44,156 bases of DNA from a virus (IMGVR_UViG_3300031576_000109:1-44156), one strand, 5' to 3'; counted from the stretch's first letter, positions 19,822-28,503 are shown. Program-made: numbers and translations. Notes: a model not told the origin generated them from the letters alone.

Positions 19822-21311
19822 TAGACAAACCTTTCAAAACGGAGCACTTTGTTGGCCTCGGCTTCGGAGCCGCCGCCCAGGTCCGCGTAAGCCCCGCCCT
19901 GGACGGACGTCTGCCACTTGCCGGCCGTGTTGTTGTACCTCAAGCGGCCCGTGGCCGCTCCGCTCACCGCCGCGGTCGAGCCATCAGCAGACTCGAGGTG
20001 CTGCGTCGTGGCGCCCGACAGATGGAAAGACCCGTCGGATTCCAGCCTCGCCACGTCGGAGGCCCCGTTGTAAAGGCGCAGGTCGTTTGAGGAACCAGGA
20101 ACGTAGACGTTCCACTTCACGACGCCGTTCTGAGCAAACTCCAGGACGGCCGCCCGGGCGGCCGCCGATGAGCCAATTCGAACGTAAGTGTCGGCTGATG
20201 GGTTGTTGATCTCCAGCAGTCGCACCGGTGTAGCCGTTCCAACGCCGAGGCGATCCGCGGAGGCATCCCCAAAAAGAAGGTTGACGAAAGTGTCTCCCTC
20301 TACCCTTAAATCTTGGTCCACCCCGCCCTCATTTATCACCACTGGCCCGGTGGTGCCATCATAGGCAGCGATCTTTGAAGCGGTAGCCACAATCGTGCCA
20401 CCATTATTCAGGCACCAAGCGGTAGCACTCTGGTCCCAACCGAATGACCAAGGGTTACCGATAAAAACCCCCCCAGCTTGGAGACCACAGCGAAAATATG
20501 GGTCGCCCGCACCCTCCACGATGGCTTCTGAAATTGCATCACCCGCTCCAGAATTCACGATGGCCCAGGACCTTGTTGATACCGAAGACAGCTTCACATA
20601 GAACTGATAAGGGGTAGTAGCCGAATCGAAGATGAACCCCGGATTGCTCGCCACTTGACCGGTGCTTGTGGAGAAAAAAGCTACGCCATTGGTCGTCATG
20701 CTGGCAACCTCAACGGTGCCGCCGAACCGCGCGGTGCCGGCCGCGATGAGCGCCGCATAGTTGGCCGCCCCGACCGCCGCGGGCGCGCCGGCCACGTAGA
20801 GGGACGCCGCCGTGGTAGTGGTCGCCGTATCATTTACCACGGTCAGCGCTGCGACGTGAACTGTAGCCATCAATCCATGTATACCCGCGTCCGCCTGCTC
20901 AGTAAAAGTTGCACTAAAATAGGCCCCATATGCATCTCCACTGCTAGTAGGGGTCTTAGTCGCGCGCACTGATAAAGATGAAATATACGTCCCGTGATCG
21001 GCGTTATTTCCGATTCGAAGCTCATCCAAAGACGCCTTCCAAAAGAAGTCGGTGGCGTCCACCGCCAGGTTACCGGCGTTGGAATAGACCACGCCGCCGT
21101 CGGCGAGGCCGGCGCTCGGGGCGATCGCCAAGCGGTACTCCACGGCGGACGGAGAGACCACCAGGGGGCCCCACGACTTGAAGGCGAGCTTCCAGCGGTC
21201 GATTCCGGAGCACGAACCCGGGAGCGCCACCGAGTCGGACGGAATCTGCTGGAGCTGCAGGTACTCTCCAGTCTTCCCGTTCTGCGCCAGGTAGGGCACG
21301 ATGTTGAGCAT
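19821..21311 (-). CDS. Tail fibre/spike protein
   Basis: 496 residues, MLNIVPYLAQNGKTGEYLQLQQIP... Thr/Ser/Ala/Gly-rich beta sequence with repeated short motifs, including SADRLGVGTATPVRLLEINN and GSFHLSGATTQHLESADGS, typical for phage fibre shafts; GVGTATP...LEI is also seen in peptidase-S74 type fibres, but no S74 chaperone domain is recognised at the C-terminus (GKWQTSVQGGAYADLGGG). The Shine-Dalgarno is weak. DNA in 20200-20700 is less GC-rich than the flanks, consistent with fibre exchange. Confidence 0.75.
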   Translation of the reverse strand: MLNIVPYLAQNGKTGEYLQLQQIPSDSVALPGSCSGIDRWKLAFKSWGPLVVSPSAVEYRLAIAPSAGLADGGVVYSNAGNLAVDATDFFWKASLDELRIGNNADHGTYISSLSVRATKTPTSSGDAYGAYFSATFTEQADAGIHGLMATVHVAALTVVNDTATTTTAASLYVAGAPAAVGAANYAALIAAGTARFGGTVEVASMTTNGVAFFSTSTGQVASNPGFIFDSATTPYQFYVKLSSVSTRSWAIVNSGAGDAISEAIVEGAGDPYFRCGLQAGGVFIGNPWSFGWDQSATAWCLNNGGTIVATASKIAAYDGTTGPVVINEGGVDQDLRVEGDTFVNLLFGDASADRLGVGTATPVRLLEINNPSADTYVRIGSSAAARAAVLEFAQNGVVKWNVYVPGSSNDLRLYNGASDVARLESDGSFHLSGATTQHLESADGSTAAVSGAATGRLRYNNTAGKWQTSVQGGAYADLGGGSEAEANKVLRFERFV

Positions 21312-21322
21312 AAAAGTCAATC

Positions 21323-21766
21323 TTAAGAGTAAGCGAACCCCTGCGTCCCGCCCCCCACGCGATAGGCGAGGATGGGCTGGCCGAAGAGGAAGTTCGGCCC
21401 CGTCGAATCCGAGAGCATCTGGAACCACACCCGGAGCTTCCCGAGCTCCTTCCCCTGGATCGCGGCGTAGGCGATCGTGTACTTGATGCGCGTGATCGTC
21501 GTCGCGTTGACCGGGTCCGACGAGTTGAACGTCTTGTGGATCCAGGTCACCGATCCCGAGGCGACCGCGGCCGCGTTCTTTCCCTGCACGATGAAGCCGA
21601 ACGATGTCTTCGAGCTCTGCGCCCCTGAGTAGGCCGCGCTGATCTTCATGGGGAACGATATCTCGAGCCGCTCCTTGAGCTTGTTGTCGATGAGCTCGGG
21701 CATGTCCCACCGGGCGCTCCAGGACTGGAAGCACCCGGGGACGAACTTGTGCCAGATTCCTGCCAT
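21323..21766 (-). CDS. Hypothetical tail-module protein, 147 aa
   Basis: MAGIWHKFVPGCFQSWSARWDMPELIDNKLK... An N-terminal aromatic segment and a beta-rich remainder (SFGFIVQGKNAAAVASGSVTWIHKTFN...KLRVWFQML). No recognised family. It lies between the 326-aa structural protein and the fibre gene. Confidence 0.6.
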   Translation of the reverse strand: MAGIWHKFVPGCFQSWSARWDMPELIDNKLKERLEISFPMKISAAYSGAQSSKTSFGFIVQGKNAAAVASGSVTWIHKTFNSSDPVNATTITRIKYTIAYAAIQGKELGKLRVWFQMLSDSTGPNFLFGQPILAYRVGGGTQGFAYS

Positions 21767-21777
21767 CGCTCACGTTC

Positions 21778-21939
21778 TCACGCCGCGTCGTAGCCCACGG
21801 TGTTCGGGTTCACGTCCACCCCGGGCGCCTCCGGTTGAGCCGAACTCGGCTCGTTCGGACTGATGGGACCCTGCGCCTCGCCCCCATACGCGTGGCCCGG
21901 CTCCGTCGTGCCAGGAGGGTCCTGGTCCTTCGGGGGGTG
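21778..21939 (-). other. In-frame coding-like extension behind tandem UGA
   Basis: After the two consecutive UGA codons (21945-21940) that end the 326-aa gene, the same frame stays open for 53 codons to a UGA at 21780-21778. Third positions are almost all G or C, as in real genes here, and the translated text (PPKDQDPPGTTEPGHAYGGE...VDVNPNTVGYDAA) continues the Pro-rich linker of the upstream protein. It has no start codon with a ribosome site. It may be a readthrough extension, a remnant after a nonsense change, or a sequence error. The alternative frame from ATG 21943 has poor third-position bias. Confidence 0.45.
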
Positions 21940-21942
21940 TCA

Positions 21943-22923
21943 TCAGCCCGGGTCCGGCGGGGTCTTCTTGACGCGGACCAGGCCGCCGATGAGTTGGCCG
22001 GCGACCCGGGCGATCGCGGGCTGGTTGCTGCTCGCGTCCGCCTTGAGGTCGAGCTGCGGGTTGACGGAGCCCGGGCCCACGTAGGCCAGGTGAACCACCC
22101 GCGCCTCGTCGTCGTCGTCGCCCTCCTGGGCGTCGGCCGGGGTCTGCAGGGGCGGCTCCAGTTGCCCCACGTCCTGGCCGAAATCGATCAGTCCGTCCCC
22201 ACGCATCATGAGATTGCCCTTGGCCTTCGGGGCGCAGGAGGCCGCTCCCGTCGTGGTTTGGCCCGGTCCCGCCACGGTTTGCCCGGGAGCGGACGGGAAC
22301 CCCATCGTGAAGAAGTGCCAGAACTGCGCGACGATGTCGCCGTCGGTGACAAACCCCGCGTTCTTCGCGACGTTGTTGGCGACCGCGCCCTCCGCCGGCC
22401 AGGACTCGTTCTCGCTGTCCGGGTAGAGCATGTGGAGGAAGCCGGCGCCGTTGAACTCCAGCTCACGGTCCGCCACGATGGCCCCGAGGTCCACCACCCA
22501 GAACAGGCTCTGGAGCCAGCCCCATCGCTGGCTGTCGCACTCGTCGATGACCATAGTCGACCGGTGCTTCCGCTTGTCGGTCTTGTTCGAGTGGTCGGCA
22601 ATGAGCCTGGGGGCGAGCACGACGTCATTGCCCTGGGCGTCCTTCTCGTGGAACCGCGGGACCCAGCTGTCGGGCTCGACGAAGACCAGACTCGAGGCCC
22701 CGCCCCCCGGCTGATATCCGTCCGCCAAGGGGTCGCTCAAGGTCCCCTTCTTGACCTCGTCGACGGCGGCTGCCATCGCCATCGCGAACCGCCCAAGCTT
22801 CTTCTTCCGGTCGTTCTTGAGGGGACGCTCCGTGATGTCCCAGTAGATGAAGAGGGACTGGTTGGCCCCGTGCTCGCGGTCCTCGAGGGGGCTCGCATCG
22901 TTCACTCGCCTCTTGATGGCCAT
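21943..22923 (-). CDS. Hypothetical structural protein, 326 aa
   Basis: ATG 22923, MAIKRRVNDASPLEDREHG... A mixed alpha/beta protein with DNAs of high GC. Visible pieces are SLFIYWDITERPLKNDRKKK, STMVIDECDSQRWGWLQSLFWVVDLG and an acidic EGDDDDEARVVHL region. The C-terminus is a Pro-rich VKKTPPDPG that ends at a double UGA. No family recognised; location in the tail-tip region suggests a virion or assembly role. Confidence 0.6.
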   Translation of the reverse strand: MAIKRRVNDASPLEDREHGANQSLFIYWDITERPLKNDRKKKLGRFAMAMAAAVDEVKKGTLSDPLADGYQPGGGASSLVFVEPDSWVPRFHEKDAQGNDVVLAPRLIADHSNKTDKRKHRSTMVIDECDSQRWGWLQSLFWVVDLGAIVADRELEFNGAGFLHMLYPDSENESWPAEGAVANNVAKNAGFVTDGDIVAQFWHFFTMGFPSAPGQTVAGPGQTTTGAASCAPKAKGNLMMRGDGLIDFGQDVGQLEPPLQTPADAQEGDDDDEARVVHLAYVGPGSVNPQLDLKADASSNQPAIARVAGQLIGGLVRVKKTPPDPG

Positions 22924-22927
22924 CGTC

Positions 22928-23284
22928 CTACACCACGCTGTCCACGGCGCGCTCGACCACGTAGTCCACGGCCACACTGTCGGTCGGCGGGTTCGTCGTC
23001 ACCCCGTCGCTCCACCAGCGGATCTCCCCCGGATAGGTGCCCGGCGCGAGGTTTGTGTGCTCAAGCGTGAGCGTCAGCGTATATTCCCCGTTCGCCGCGT
23101 CCACGATCACGCCGGCGAGGTCGAAGTATGCCCTCGAGTCCGCAAGCTCGAGGTCTTGCTTCACGATGAGCTTGATGGCGTATCCCGTGATGTTCGGGGG
23201 AGTTCCGTCGGAGTCATCGCGGCTTGGGATGACTTTCCTCAAGACCACCCTCGACATCTCCCGGACGCGGATCTCGTCGGCCAT
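22928..23284 (-). CDS. Baseplate/tail-tip beta protein, 118 aa
   Basis: MADEIRVREMSRVVLRKVIP... The order NITGYAIKLIVKQDLELADSRAYFDLAGVIVDAANGEYTLTL...PGTYPGEIRW (residues 30-90) resembles the N-terminal beta-sandwich of BppU-type upper-baseplate or fibre-attachment proteins (polymer-like 'k..d...a.f...g.iv....G.y...lt...t..aG.y..ei'). It probably adapts fibres to the tail tip. Divergent from the moron next door. Confidence 0.65.
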   Translation of the reverse strand: MADEIRVREMSRVVLRKVIPSRDDSDGTPPNITGYAIKLIVKQDLELADSRAYFDLAGVIVDAANGEYTLTLTLEHTNLAPGTYPGEIRWWSDGVTTNPPTDSVAVDYVVERAVDSVV

Positions 23285-23309
23285 GGCTCAAATTCCCTGC
23301 GGATTCAGG

Positions 23310-23338
23310 TTGCGATCCCGCAGCGTGTGAGTTAGATT
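23310..23338 (+). promoter_or_regulatory. Moron promoter, near-leaderless
   Basis: TTGCGA (23310-23315), 17-bp spacer, TAGATT (23333-23338). The start codon of the plus-strand gene is at 23348, only 9 bp beyond the -10 box, so the transcript would begin within about 3 nt of the ATG. No Shine-Dalgarno is present, which fits leaderless translation. Confidence 0.6.
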
Positions 23339-23347
23339 TTCACTTGA

Positions 23348-23887
23348 ATGAGAATTAATAGGCCAACCCCCAAGCGACGTGCCAGCCGGCGCGGAATCTT
23401 CATAACTGTTTCGGTGGGGCTCATCGCCTTTATTGGAGCTCTTGTTTTCCACTATCAAATCCAAACGGCCATAGAAGAAGACCGGCATCAACGACAAGAG
23501 GATGGTCGGATCAATAGCGAGAATGAACAGCTCCAAAAGGAGATAGACGCCAAGAAGGAGGCCGAAAGGAAACGAGCTAAGTATCTTGAGGAGGTCTACA
23601 CCCTTCGCGTAGTGGTTCCATGCACTGTTTGTCAGGGAAAGAAGCTCATTGAGGAACAAGGTAAATTCGTCCGCTGCCAAGAGTGCAATGGGACTGGGAA
23701 ACATGACCCCGATAGAGAGTTTCTTCAGCTTCTTCAAAATGCTTCGGACGCAGCCCTCGACGAGAAAAGACGAGAAGAGCAACGGGAACCAATTACCTGC
23801 CAGCTTTGCAACGGCAGTGGGCTGTTCAAAGAAGTCGACGGTAGAACCAAAGCATGCGGAAGATGCAAAGGAAGGGGGAAGCAATGA
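23348..23887 (+). CDS. Moron: membrane-anchored DnaJ-type zinc-finger protein
   Basis: 179 residues. Basic N-terminus (MRINRPTPKRRASRRG), a single membrane helix at about 17-36 (IFITVSVGLIAFIGALVF), a charged coiled coil (40-85), then four CxxC(x)GxG-type repeats: CTVCQGKK (92-99), CQECNGTG (110-117), CQLCNGSG (151-158) and CGRCKGRG (170-177), as in the DnaJ cysteine-rich domain. There is no J-domain. The DNA is clearly less GC-rich than its neighbours, the gene runs against the tail operon and has its own promoter, all marks of a moron expressed from the prophage. It may act at the cell membrane on protein folding or superinfection. It ends 4 bp before the convergent tail gene. Confidence 0.85.
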   Translation: MRINRPTPKRRASRRGIFITVSVGLIAFIGALVFHYQIQTAIEEDRHQRQEDGRINSENEQLQKEIDAKKEAERKRAKYLEEVYTLRVVVPCTVCQGKKLIEEQGKFVRCQECNGTGKHDPDREFLQLLQNASDAALDEKRREEQREPITCQLCNGSGLFKEVDGRTKACGRCKGRGKQ

Positions 23888-23891
23888 CATT

Positions 23892-26504
23892 TCAATTCTC
23901 GTTCGAGACCCTCTCCAATGAATCGCGGATGTCAATCGAAACAGTTTGACCGACACCACCTCCCCTACGTTGCCCCGGACCGAGCGGCATCCGGGCTGCC
24001 GGTGCGTTGATGGCCAGGTGGGTCCTGGCGACATCGCCGGCCCAGATAAACTGCACAGAACTCACGCCAGCGTCGAGAGGAAATGAGTGGAAGCCGCTGA
24101 ATTCGTACGTGTGACCGACCACGACGGAGGGCACGTCGAGAACCTCCGCAGCGCGCTCGAGAGCTTCGCTAAGGCAAGCGTTGAAGTTGACCGGGGTGCC
24201 TTCATCCAGTTCGTAGAGCCGACCCGGCATCGGAACGGTCATCGCTTTCACGGGAGATGACCGGCAGACGCCGACGAATTGAGGCTCTCGAGAGGCCGCA
24301 TCCTTCGTAGCGTCAGCGGCCTGAAAGAGAAAACTTGTCCAGCCCTTGATGCTGTTCTCCTGGAGCTCGTAGCCATAGGTCACGCTCACCGCCCCATCCG
24401 CCACCACGATTGCGCCAGCTCCGTGGAAGAAGATTGGTTTGTCTACGTGGCAGAGGGGCTCGCTCGTATGCAGAATCCCGGTTTTTGTGTCTATGGAAAA
24501 GCGTCCATCTTCAAGCGGTCCATGGGGAATGTTATACAAAGCACGGATCCCATTACGCTTCTCGTAGACCTTCTTGAACTGGTTGAACCGCTCGTCGAGC
24601 CTCACGCGCTTTGCCTGTTCATCAACAATGCCAAGCTCTATTTGTTTGATGCCCTTGGCGACCGCCAATAGGTCTCGAGCTCTAGCCGGCGAATCTTTGA
24701 CCATGGCCGCGTCCGCTGGCCCATGCAGATGTACTCCAACCTCTCGAGCTGCGCGCTGGACTTCCGCATCTATTGAGGAGTTGTCATGACCCGCCACCGC
24801 CGCAAACTTTGAACTGATCTTCTGCGGCGATATCGTGGAGGTGGCCGAATCCTGCGTGGCATTCAGGAAATCAGCGGATTCCTTCTGCGACATCACCCAT
24901 TGCGTCAACAGAGCATGGTAGTTCTCTGCAATCAGAAGGCTGGTCGCCTTAAAGCCATCGAAATAAGCCTTGACCTCCTTGAAATCCGCGAAGACTTGCT
25001 GTCCGACCCGGTTCGCGCGCACGACCGGAGGCGAGAGCACGAAGTCCTCGCGGTCGCCCTTCTTTCGCGGACCGTTCTCCGGGATGGAGGTCCCCAGCAC
25101 GGCGAGCTCGCTCACGTACCACGGACATTCCTGCATGGGCAGGAAGGAGACGTGCTCGAAATCGCTGTCGGCCATGCCCTGATCGCGCAATGATGTCGTG
25201 GTCGACCCGGGCGACACCTGGAAGAGGTGCGCTGGCGCGTAATACCGGTAGACCCCCTTCAGGGTCTTCCGCCGGCGCTCGTGGAGCTGGCCGCCGCCCC
25301 CGCCACCGAGAGGTGCCCCGCCCGTCACGCTGGCACCGACATTCAGGTTCCCACCCTCAGCCTGGCCCTGCGCCGCGAACTCCGACTGCGCCTCTCCGGA
25401 GACACCCCCTCCTTCGAAGGCGCTCACGTAGGTGGGGGGCACGTCGCGGAAGTTCTTTTCGGCGCCGATGAACGCGCCGGCATTGATCTGGCGCATAGAG
25501 TAGCCCCACCGCGCCGCGATGACTTCGATCGGATACCAGCGGCCGTCCGTGTCCTGGAGGACGGCGATGTACGGCACAGTGATCCGCCGGATGCGCCGCC
25601 TGCCGAACACGAGGACGAGCGGCGGCCGGTCCCCGACGTACGCCGTACGGCGCTCGTAATGGAGCGCCTTGGGGCCCCGCGCCACACCGCCGCCGGCCTT
25701 GGGAACCTGCTTGTGGCCGAATTTCGATGAGAGCTTCCTCGAGACGACGTAGTTATTGTCCTCGAGGAGGCCGGCCTCAAGGGAGAGGCGCTCGAGGAGT
25801 TTCTCCAGGTGCTGGACCACGGGCTCGCCTTCGCCCACGATGTCCGTGGGCGGATTGAGCTTGAGCTTCTTGACCTCCGAATGGCCAACGATAAGAGGCG
25901 AGCCCGGCAGCTGACTGAACAGGAACTCCAGGACCTCGAGCGCCGAGAACGGCGTTTCCGCGTCCTTCACCGTGATGGGGTCCCACTCGCCGCTCGACAG
26001 CCGACAGTTGATGCGGCAGAAGAGACCTCCGCATTTCTGATACCAACGCCGGATGTCCGTGAGGGGCACCCGGACGGTGCCCACGGCGTGGGACTCGATC
26101 TCGGCAAGGTCCCTGGTGATCTCTTCGATTCCGGAACTGGCCACGTAGACGTCGTGGTAGGTGGTCTGCCCGACCACGCCGCCCGTGGTGTCATCATAGG
26201 TGGTGAGAATGAGGTCCCCGAAGAGATTCAGCCCGCCCCCCTTCGGGGCGGGGATCGCGGGCGGCGTCGTCACGGTCACCCTCGAGCGGAGCTTGAGCCA
26301 GGTGAAGATGTCCAAGGCCCCGTTCATCTCCACCTGGTTCGCGGCGCGCCAGGGGATCTCACGGGGGTGGATCTCGATCTTCCCGAGATCGGCCATGTCG
26401 ATGTCGATCCAGCCATGCTCGGGGTTGAACCCCGGGCTCCGGCGATATTCCACTCCCTTGCCTGGAAGGCCCTGGTACGTCGCTTCGTGCCGTAGGACTG
26501 TCAT
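23892..26504 (-). CDS. Large tail hub/tip protein
   Basis: 870 residues, the largest late protein, starting MTVLRHEATYQGLPGKGVEYRRSPGFN. Recognisable regions: an N-terminal beta domain with LGKIEIHPREIPWRAANQVEMNGALDIFTW, a basic middle part (RRIRRITVPYIAVLQDTDGRWYPIEVIAARWGYS), a Gly-rich linker (about 360-410), a helical region (LDERFNQFKKVYEKRNGIRALYNIP) and a C-terminal beta domain. Position after tape-measure and distal-tail candidates suggests the hub or tip that contacts the host. No lysozyme or peptidase motif seen. Stretches at 24200-24900 are less GC-rich. Confidence 0.6.
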   Translation of the reverse strand: MTVLRHEATYQGLPGKGVEYRRSPGFNPEHGWIDIDMADLGKIEIHPREIPWRAANQVEMNGALDIFTWLKLRSRVTVTTPPAIPAPKGGGLNLFGDLILTTYDDTTGGVVGQTTYHDVYVASSGIEEITRDLAEIESHAVGTVRVPLTDIRRWYQKCGGLFCRINCRLSSGEWDPITVKDAETPFSALEVLEFLFSQLPGSPLIVGHSEVKKLKLNPPTDIVGEGEPVVQHLEKLLERLSLEAGLLEDNNYVVSRKLSSKFGHKQVPKAGGGVARGPKALHYERRTAYVGDRPPLVLVFGRRRIRRITVPYIAVLQDTDGRWYPIEVIAARWGYSMRQINAGAFIGAEKNFRDVPPTYVSAFEGGGVSGEAQSEFAAQGQAEGGNLNVGASVTGGAPLGGGGGGQLHERRRKTLKGVYRYYAPAHLFQVSPGSTTTSLRDQGMADSDFEHVSFLPMQECPWYVSELAVLGTSIPENGPRKKGDREDFVLSPPVVRANRVGQQVFADFKEVKAYFDGFKATSLLIAENYHALLTQWVMSQKESADFLNATQDSATSTISPQKISSKFAAVAGHDNSSIDAEVQRAAREVGVHLHGPADAAMVKDSPARARDLLAVAKGIKQIELGIVDEQAKRVRLDERFNQFKKVYEKRNGIRALYNIPHGPLEDGRFSIDTKTGILHTSEPLCHVDKPIFFHGAGAIVVADGAVSVTYGYELQENSIKGWTSFLFQAADATKDAASREPQFVGVCRSSPVKAMTVPMPGRLYELDEGTPVNFNACLSEALERAAEVLDVPSVVVGHTYEFSGFHSFPLDAGVSSVQFIWAGDVARTHLAINAPAARMPLGPGQRRGGGVGQTVSIDIRDSLERVSNEN

Positions 26505-27511
26505 TTCGAGCTCGCGATCTTCCCGTCCGCCGGCGCCTGCCGGAACGTGATGGCGTTATGGCCACCGGCATGGACGGGGGCCGGGGTGGGGCCCGTGGAC
26601 ATCCAGACCTCGTGGAACGGCAGCCTGTAGATGCCCTTCTTTTCGTCCAGTATCTCGGGAGACCCCGCGGGGATGCGTGGCGCCGCCGTGACCTCCCGCA
26701 TGGTGGCGGACTTCTGGAAATGCCGGGCCGGCGGCTTGAGGGCGAGGGTGTAGCCCAAGACGTAGCCGTCGACCTTGATGGTGACCGCGCGGCGGAGTTT
26801 CTTGTGAAGAACGGCGTCTTTGTTGTTCCCCGCCTGCCCGTCGTCCACGAAATCTTCCCCACCGCCCTCGTAGGTCACGCTGCAGAACGTCTCCTGGAGC
26901 GCCTCCCAGACCCACGCCGCGAACGCGCGCGCCTCCTGGGGGGAAATGCCCACTTCCTCCTGGATGTCGCTTCCTGAGGGCTTGTAGGTCAAAATACGGG
27001 CCTTCGCCGCGGTGTGCGTCGCGGCCTTCCCGGAGGCTTTCCAGATCTTCCGGATGACCCGGTTGTGGTCCTTCATGGTCGAGAGCGAGGTCTGGAATTC
27101 GTAGAGGTCCGGCTCTGTGCCCCCTCCGCCCTTCGCCTTGTAGAAGATGGTCATGGCGTAGAGCCAGTTAGACTCGCCGTTCCCCTCGTCGGGCACCGAC
27201 CGGAACTCGATCACGTGCGGGCCCGAGAAGGCGAGGGATGGTTGCCAGTCGAACTTCGTCGTTCCGTCGAGGTCGAGCTTGACCCGGGCGGCCGAGAACT
27301 TCTCCGTCAGCTCCTTGGAATAGGTCACGAAGTCGTCCGCCACGAGGGCGGCCGTCGACTTCACGATGTTCCCCTCGAGCGAGCAGACGTAGTCTACAGA
27401 ATCGACCCTCCCCCCCTCGCCCAGGTTCTTTACCCAGGAGAGGTTGAAGTTGATGTCGGCCGAAATCTGGAGTTCGCTCGAGCCTTCGCCGATCTTCACT
27501 ACCCAGCCCAC
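26501..27511 (-). CDS. Distal tail/hub protein, 336 aa
   Basis: GTG start with GAGGTGG upstream. MGWVVKIGEGSSELQISADINFN... beta-rich at the N-terminus, middle helical segment (SLSTMKDHNRVIRKIWKASGKA), C-terminal LPFHEVWMSTGPTPAPVHAGG. It overlaps the hub gene by 4 bp. The place between tape measure and large tip protein is that of a distal tail protein, but no direct sequence family match was recognised. Confidence 0.55.
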   Translation of the reverse strand: MGWVVKIGEGSSELQISADINFNLSWVKNLGEGGRVDSVDYVCSLEGNIVKSTAALVADDFVTYSKELTEKFSAARVKLDLDGTTKFDWQPSLAFSGPHVIEFRSVPDEGNGESNWLYAMTIFYKAKGGGGTEPDLYEFQTSLSTMKDHNRVIRKIWKASGKAATHTAAKARILTYKPSGSDIQEEVGISPQEARAFAAWVWEALQETFCSVTYEGGGEDFVDDGQAGNNKDAVLHKKLRRAVTIKVDGYVLGYTLALKPPARHFQKSATMREVTAAPRIPAGSPEILDEKKGIYRLPFHEVWMSTGPTPAPVHAGGHNAITFRQAPADGKIASSK

Positions 27512-27523
27512 CGTCCACCTCGC

Positions 27524-28114
27524 TCAGGGCATCAACTGCCAGGTTTCGTAGTCGAGCTCCCGGGCCTCCTCGATCGCCTCGCGGCGGGCCTCCCGCCGAA
27601 CTTTCTCGATCTCAGCCTCCAGGGCCACCCGCTCGGCCTGAATGTCCTCCTCGATCTTGACCGTTTGGAGGCGCATCCGCTCCATGCTCTCCTGGAACCG
27701 CTCGACTCGGGCGTTCAGGTTACGGTTGGCAGTCACGAGTTCACCTACCGTGGCGGCGAGGCCGTAGAGAAGTCCAATTGCGGGGCCGCCCGAGAGAGCA
27801 GCGAAGCCGGCGCTGGTTGCAATGTTGGCAGCCGGGCGGGCAGCCTCTGGTATGTCGAAGCTCGACGCGACGATGGTCGCAGCGGATAGGGCGGCGGTCC
27901 TTCCGATCTGCTTCCCGAACGTCTTGAGTTTCGACTCGATCCGTCTCTCGAGGGCGTTGGCCTCGGCCTCGGTCCTCCGGAGGTCGTCAATGATCCGCTT
28001 CCGGCGGGCATCGGTCCGGGTCTGGAGGTCGTCGGCCTGGCGCGCCGCGTTCCGGAGCTGCGCCAGATTGAGGTCGATGTTAAGGCTCGCGCGTATTTCT
28101 TCGGCCATACTCAT
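27524..28114 (-). CDS. Short tape-measure candidate, 196 aa
   Basis: ATG 28114 overlaps the upstream stop (TGATG). Long N-terminal helix with heptad character (LAQLRNAARQADDLQTRTDARRKRIIDDLRRTEAEANALERRIESKL), a central hydrophobic Ala/Gly region (ALSAATIVASSFDIPEAARPAANIATSAGFAALSGGPAIGLLYGLAATVG, residues about 77-125), then a second coiled coil. Coiled coils around a hydrophobic centre and the position after a chaperone-like gene fit a tape-measure protein. At roughly 1.5 A per residue it would give a tail of about 30 nm, far below usual siphovirus lengths; gene transfer agents have similarly small ones (about 220 aa). No peptidase domain. Confidence 0.55.
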   Translation of the reverse strand: MSMAEEIRASLNIDLNLAQLRNAARQADDLQTRTDARRKRIIDDLRRTEAEANALERRIESKLKTFGKQIGRTAALSAATIVASSFDIPEAARPAANIATSAGFAALSGGPAIGLLYGLAATVGELVTANRNLNARVERFQESMERMRLQTVKIEEDIQAERVALEAEIEKVRREARREAIEEARELDYETWQLMP

Positions 28115-28488
28115 CAGCTCCTTGAAAACGCCTCTATGGCCTGCCGGACGAACTCGGAGCGCGCCTTCACGTCGGACTCGAACCTCCCAAGGACGCCCTC
28201 GGGCTCGAAGAAGGAGGCGAAGGCCGCGCCTTTCTCGGTGAGCGCATCCGAGGCCGCTTCGTATTCCGGAATGAGGGCCGCGAGCTTCTTGGCGGCACCG
28301 GCGTAGTCCGCCGTGCCATCGCCGTAGGCGCCGATGGCCTTCGATAGGATGAGCCGGACCCGGGTGGCGATGCGGAGGCCATCCGCAAACTCGAGAACCC
28401 GCTCCGCGGTGACGTCCTCGCGCAGCTTGAAGGCGGCCCCTCCCACCTCGACGCCGCGTTCCTGGAACTTCCATTCGACCTGTGTCAC
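28114..28488 (-). CDS. Tail assembly chaperone candidate, 124 aa
   Basis: GTG start at 28488, 15 bp after the 403-aa gene. MTQVEWKFQERGVEVGGAAFKLREDVTAERVLEFADGLR..., mainly helical. The position just before the tape-measure candidate is that of gpG-type tail chaperones. No slippery sequence and no -1 extension of the gpG/gpGT type is apparent, because the downstream gene starts in the overlap. Assignment rests on position only. Confidence 0.5.
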   Translation of the reverse strand: MTQVEWKFQERGVEVGGAAFKLREDVTAERVLEFADGLRIATRVRLILSKAIGAYGDGTADYAGAAKKLAALIPEYEAASDALTEKGAAFASFFEPEGVLGRFESDVKARSEFVRQAIEAFSRS

Positions 28489-28503
28489 CTGGCGTTGCTC
28501 CTG

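Noticed and set aside
21770-21943. Separate 57-aa gene from the ATG overlapping the 326-aa stop
   Set aside because: Third codon positions are poor in G/C, unlike real genes here, while the 0-frame behind the stops shows strong bias.
23288-24034. Minus-strand frame with hydrophobic segments opposite the moron
   Set aside because: It covers the four DnaJ-type repeats in antisense and overlaps the end of the hub gene in another frame; the plus gene has promoter and motifs.
28100-28130. Lambda G/GT-type -1 frameshift between chaperone and tape-measure genes
   Set aside because: No slippery heptamer, and the next gene starts within the stop overlap (TGATG).
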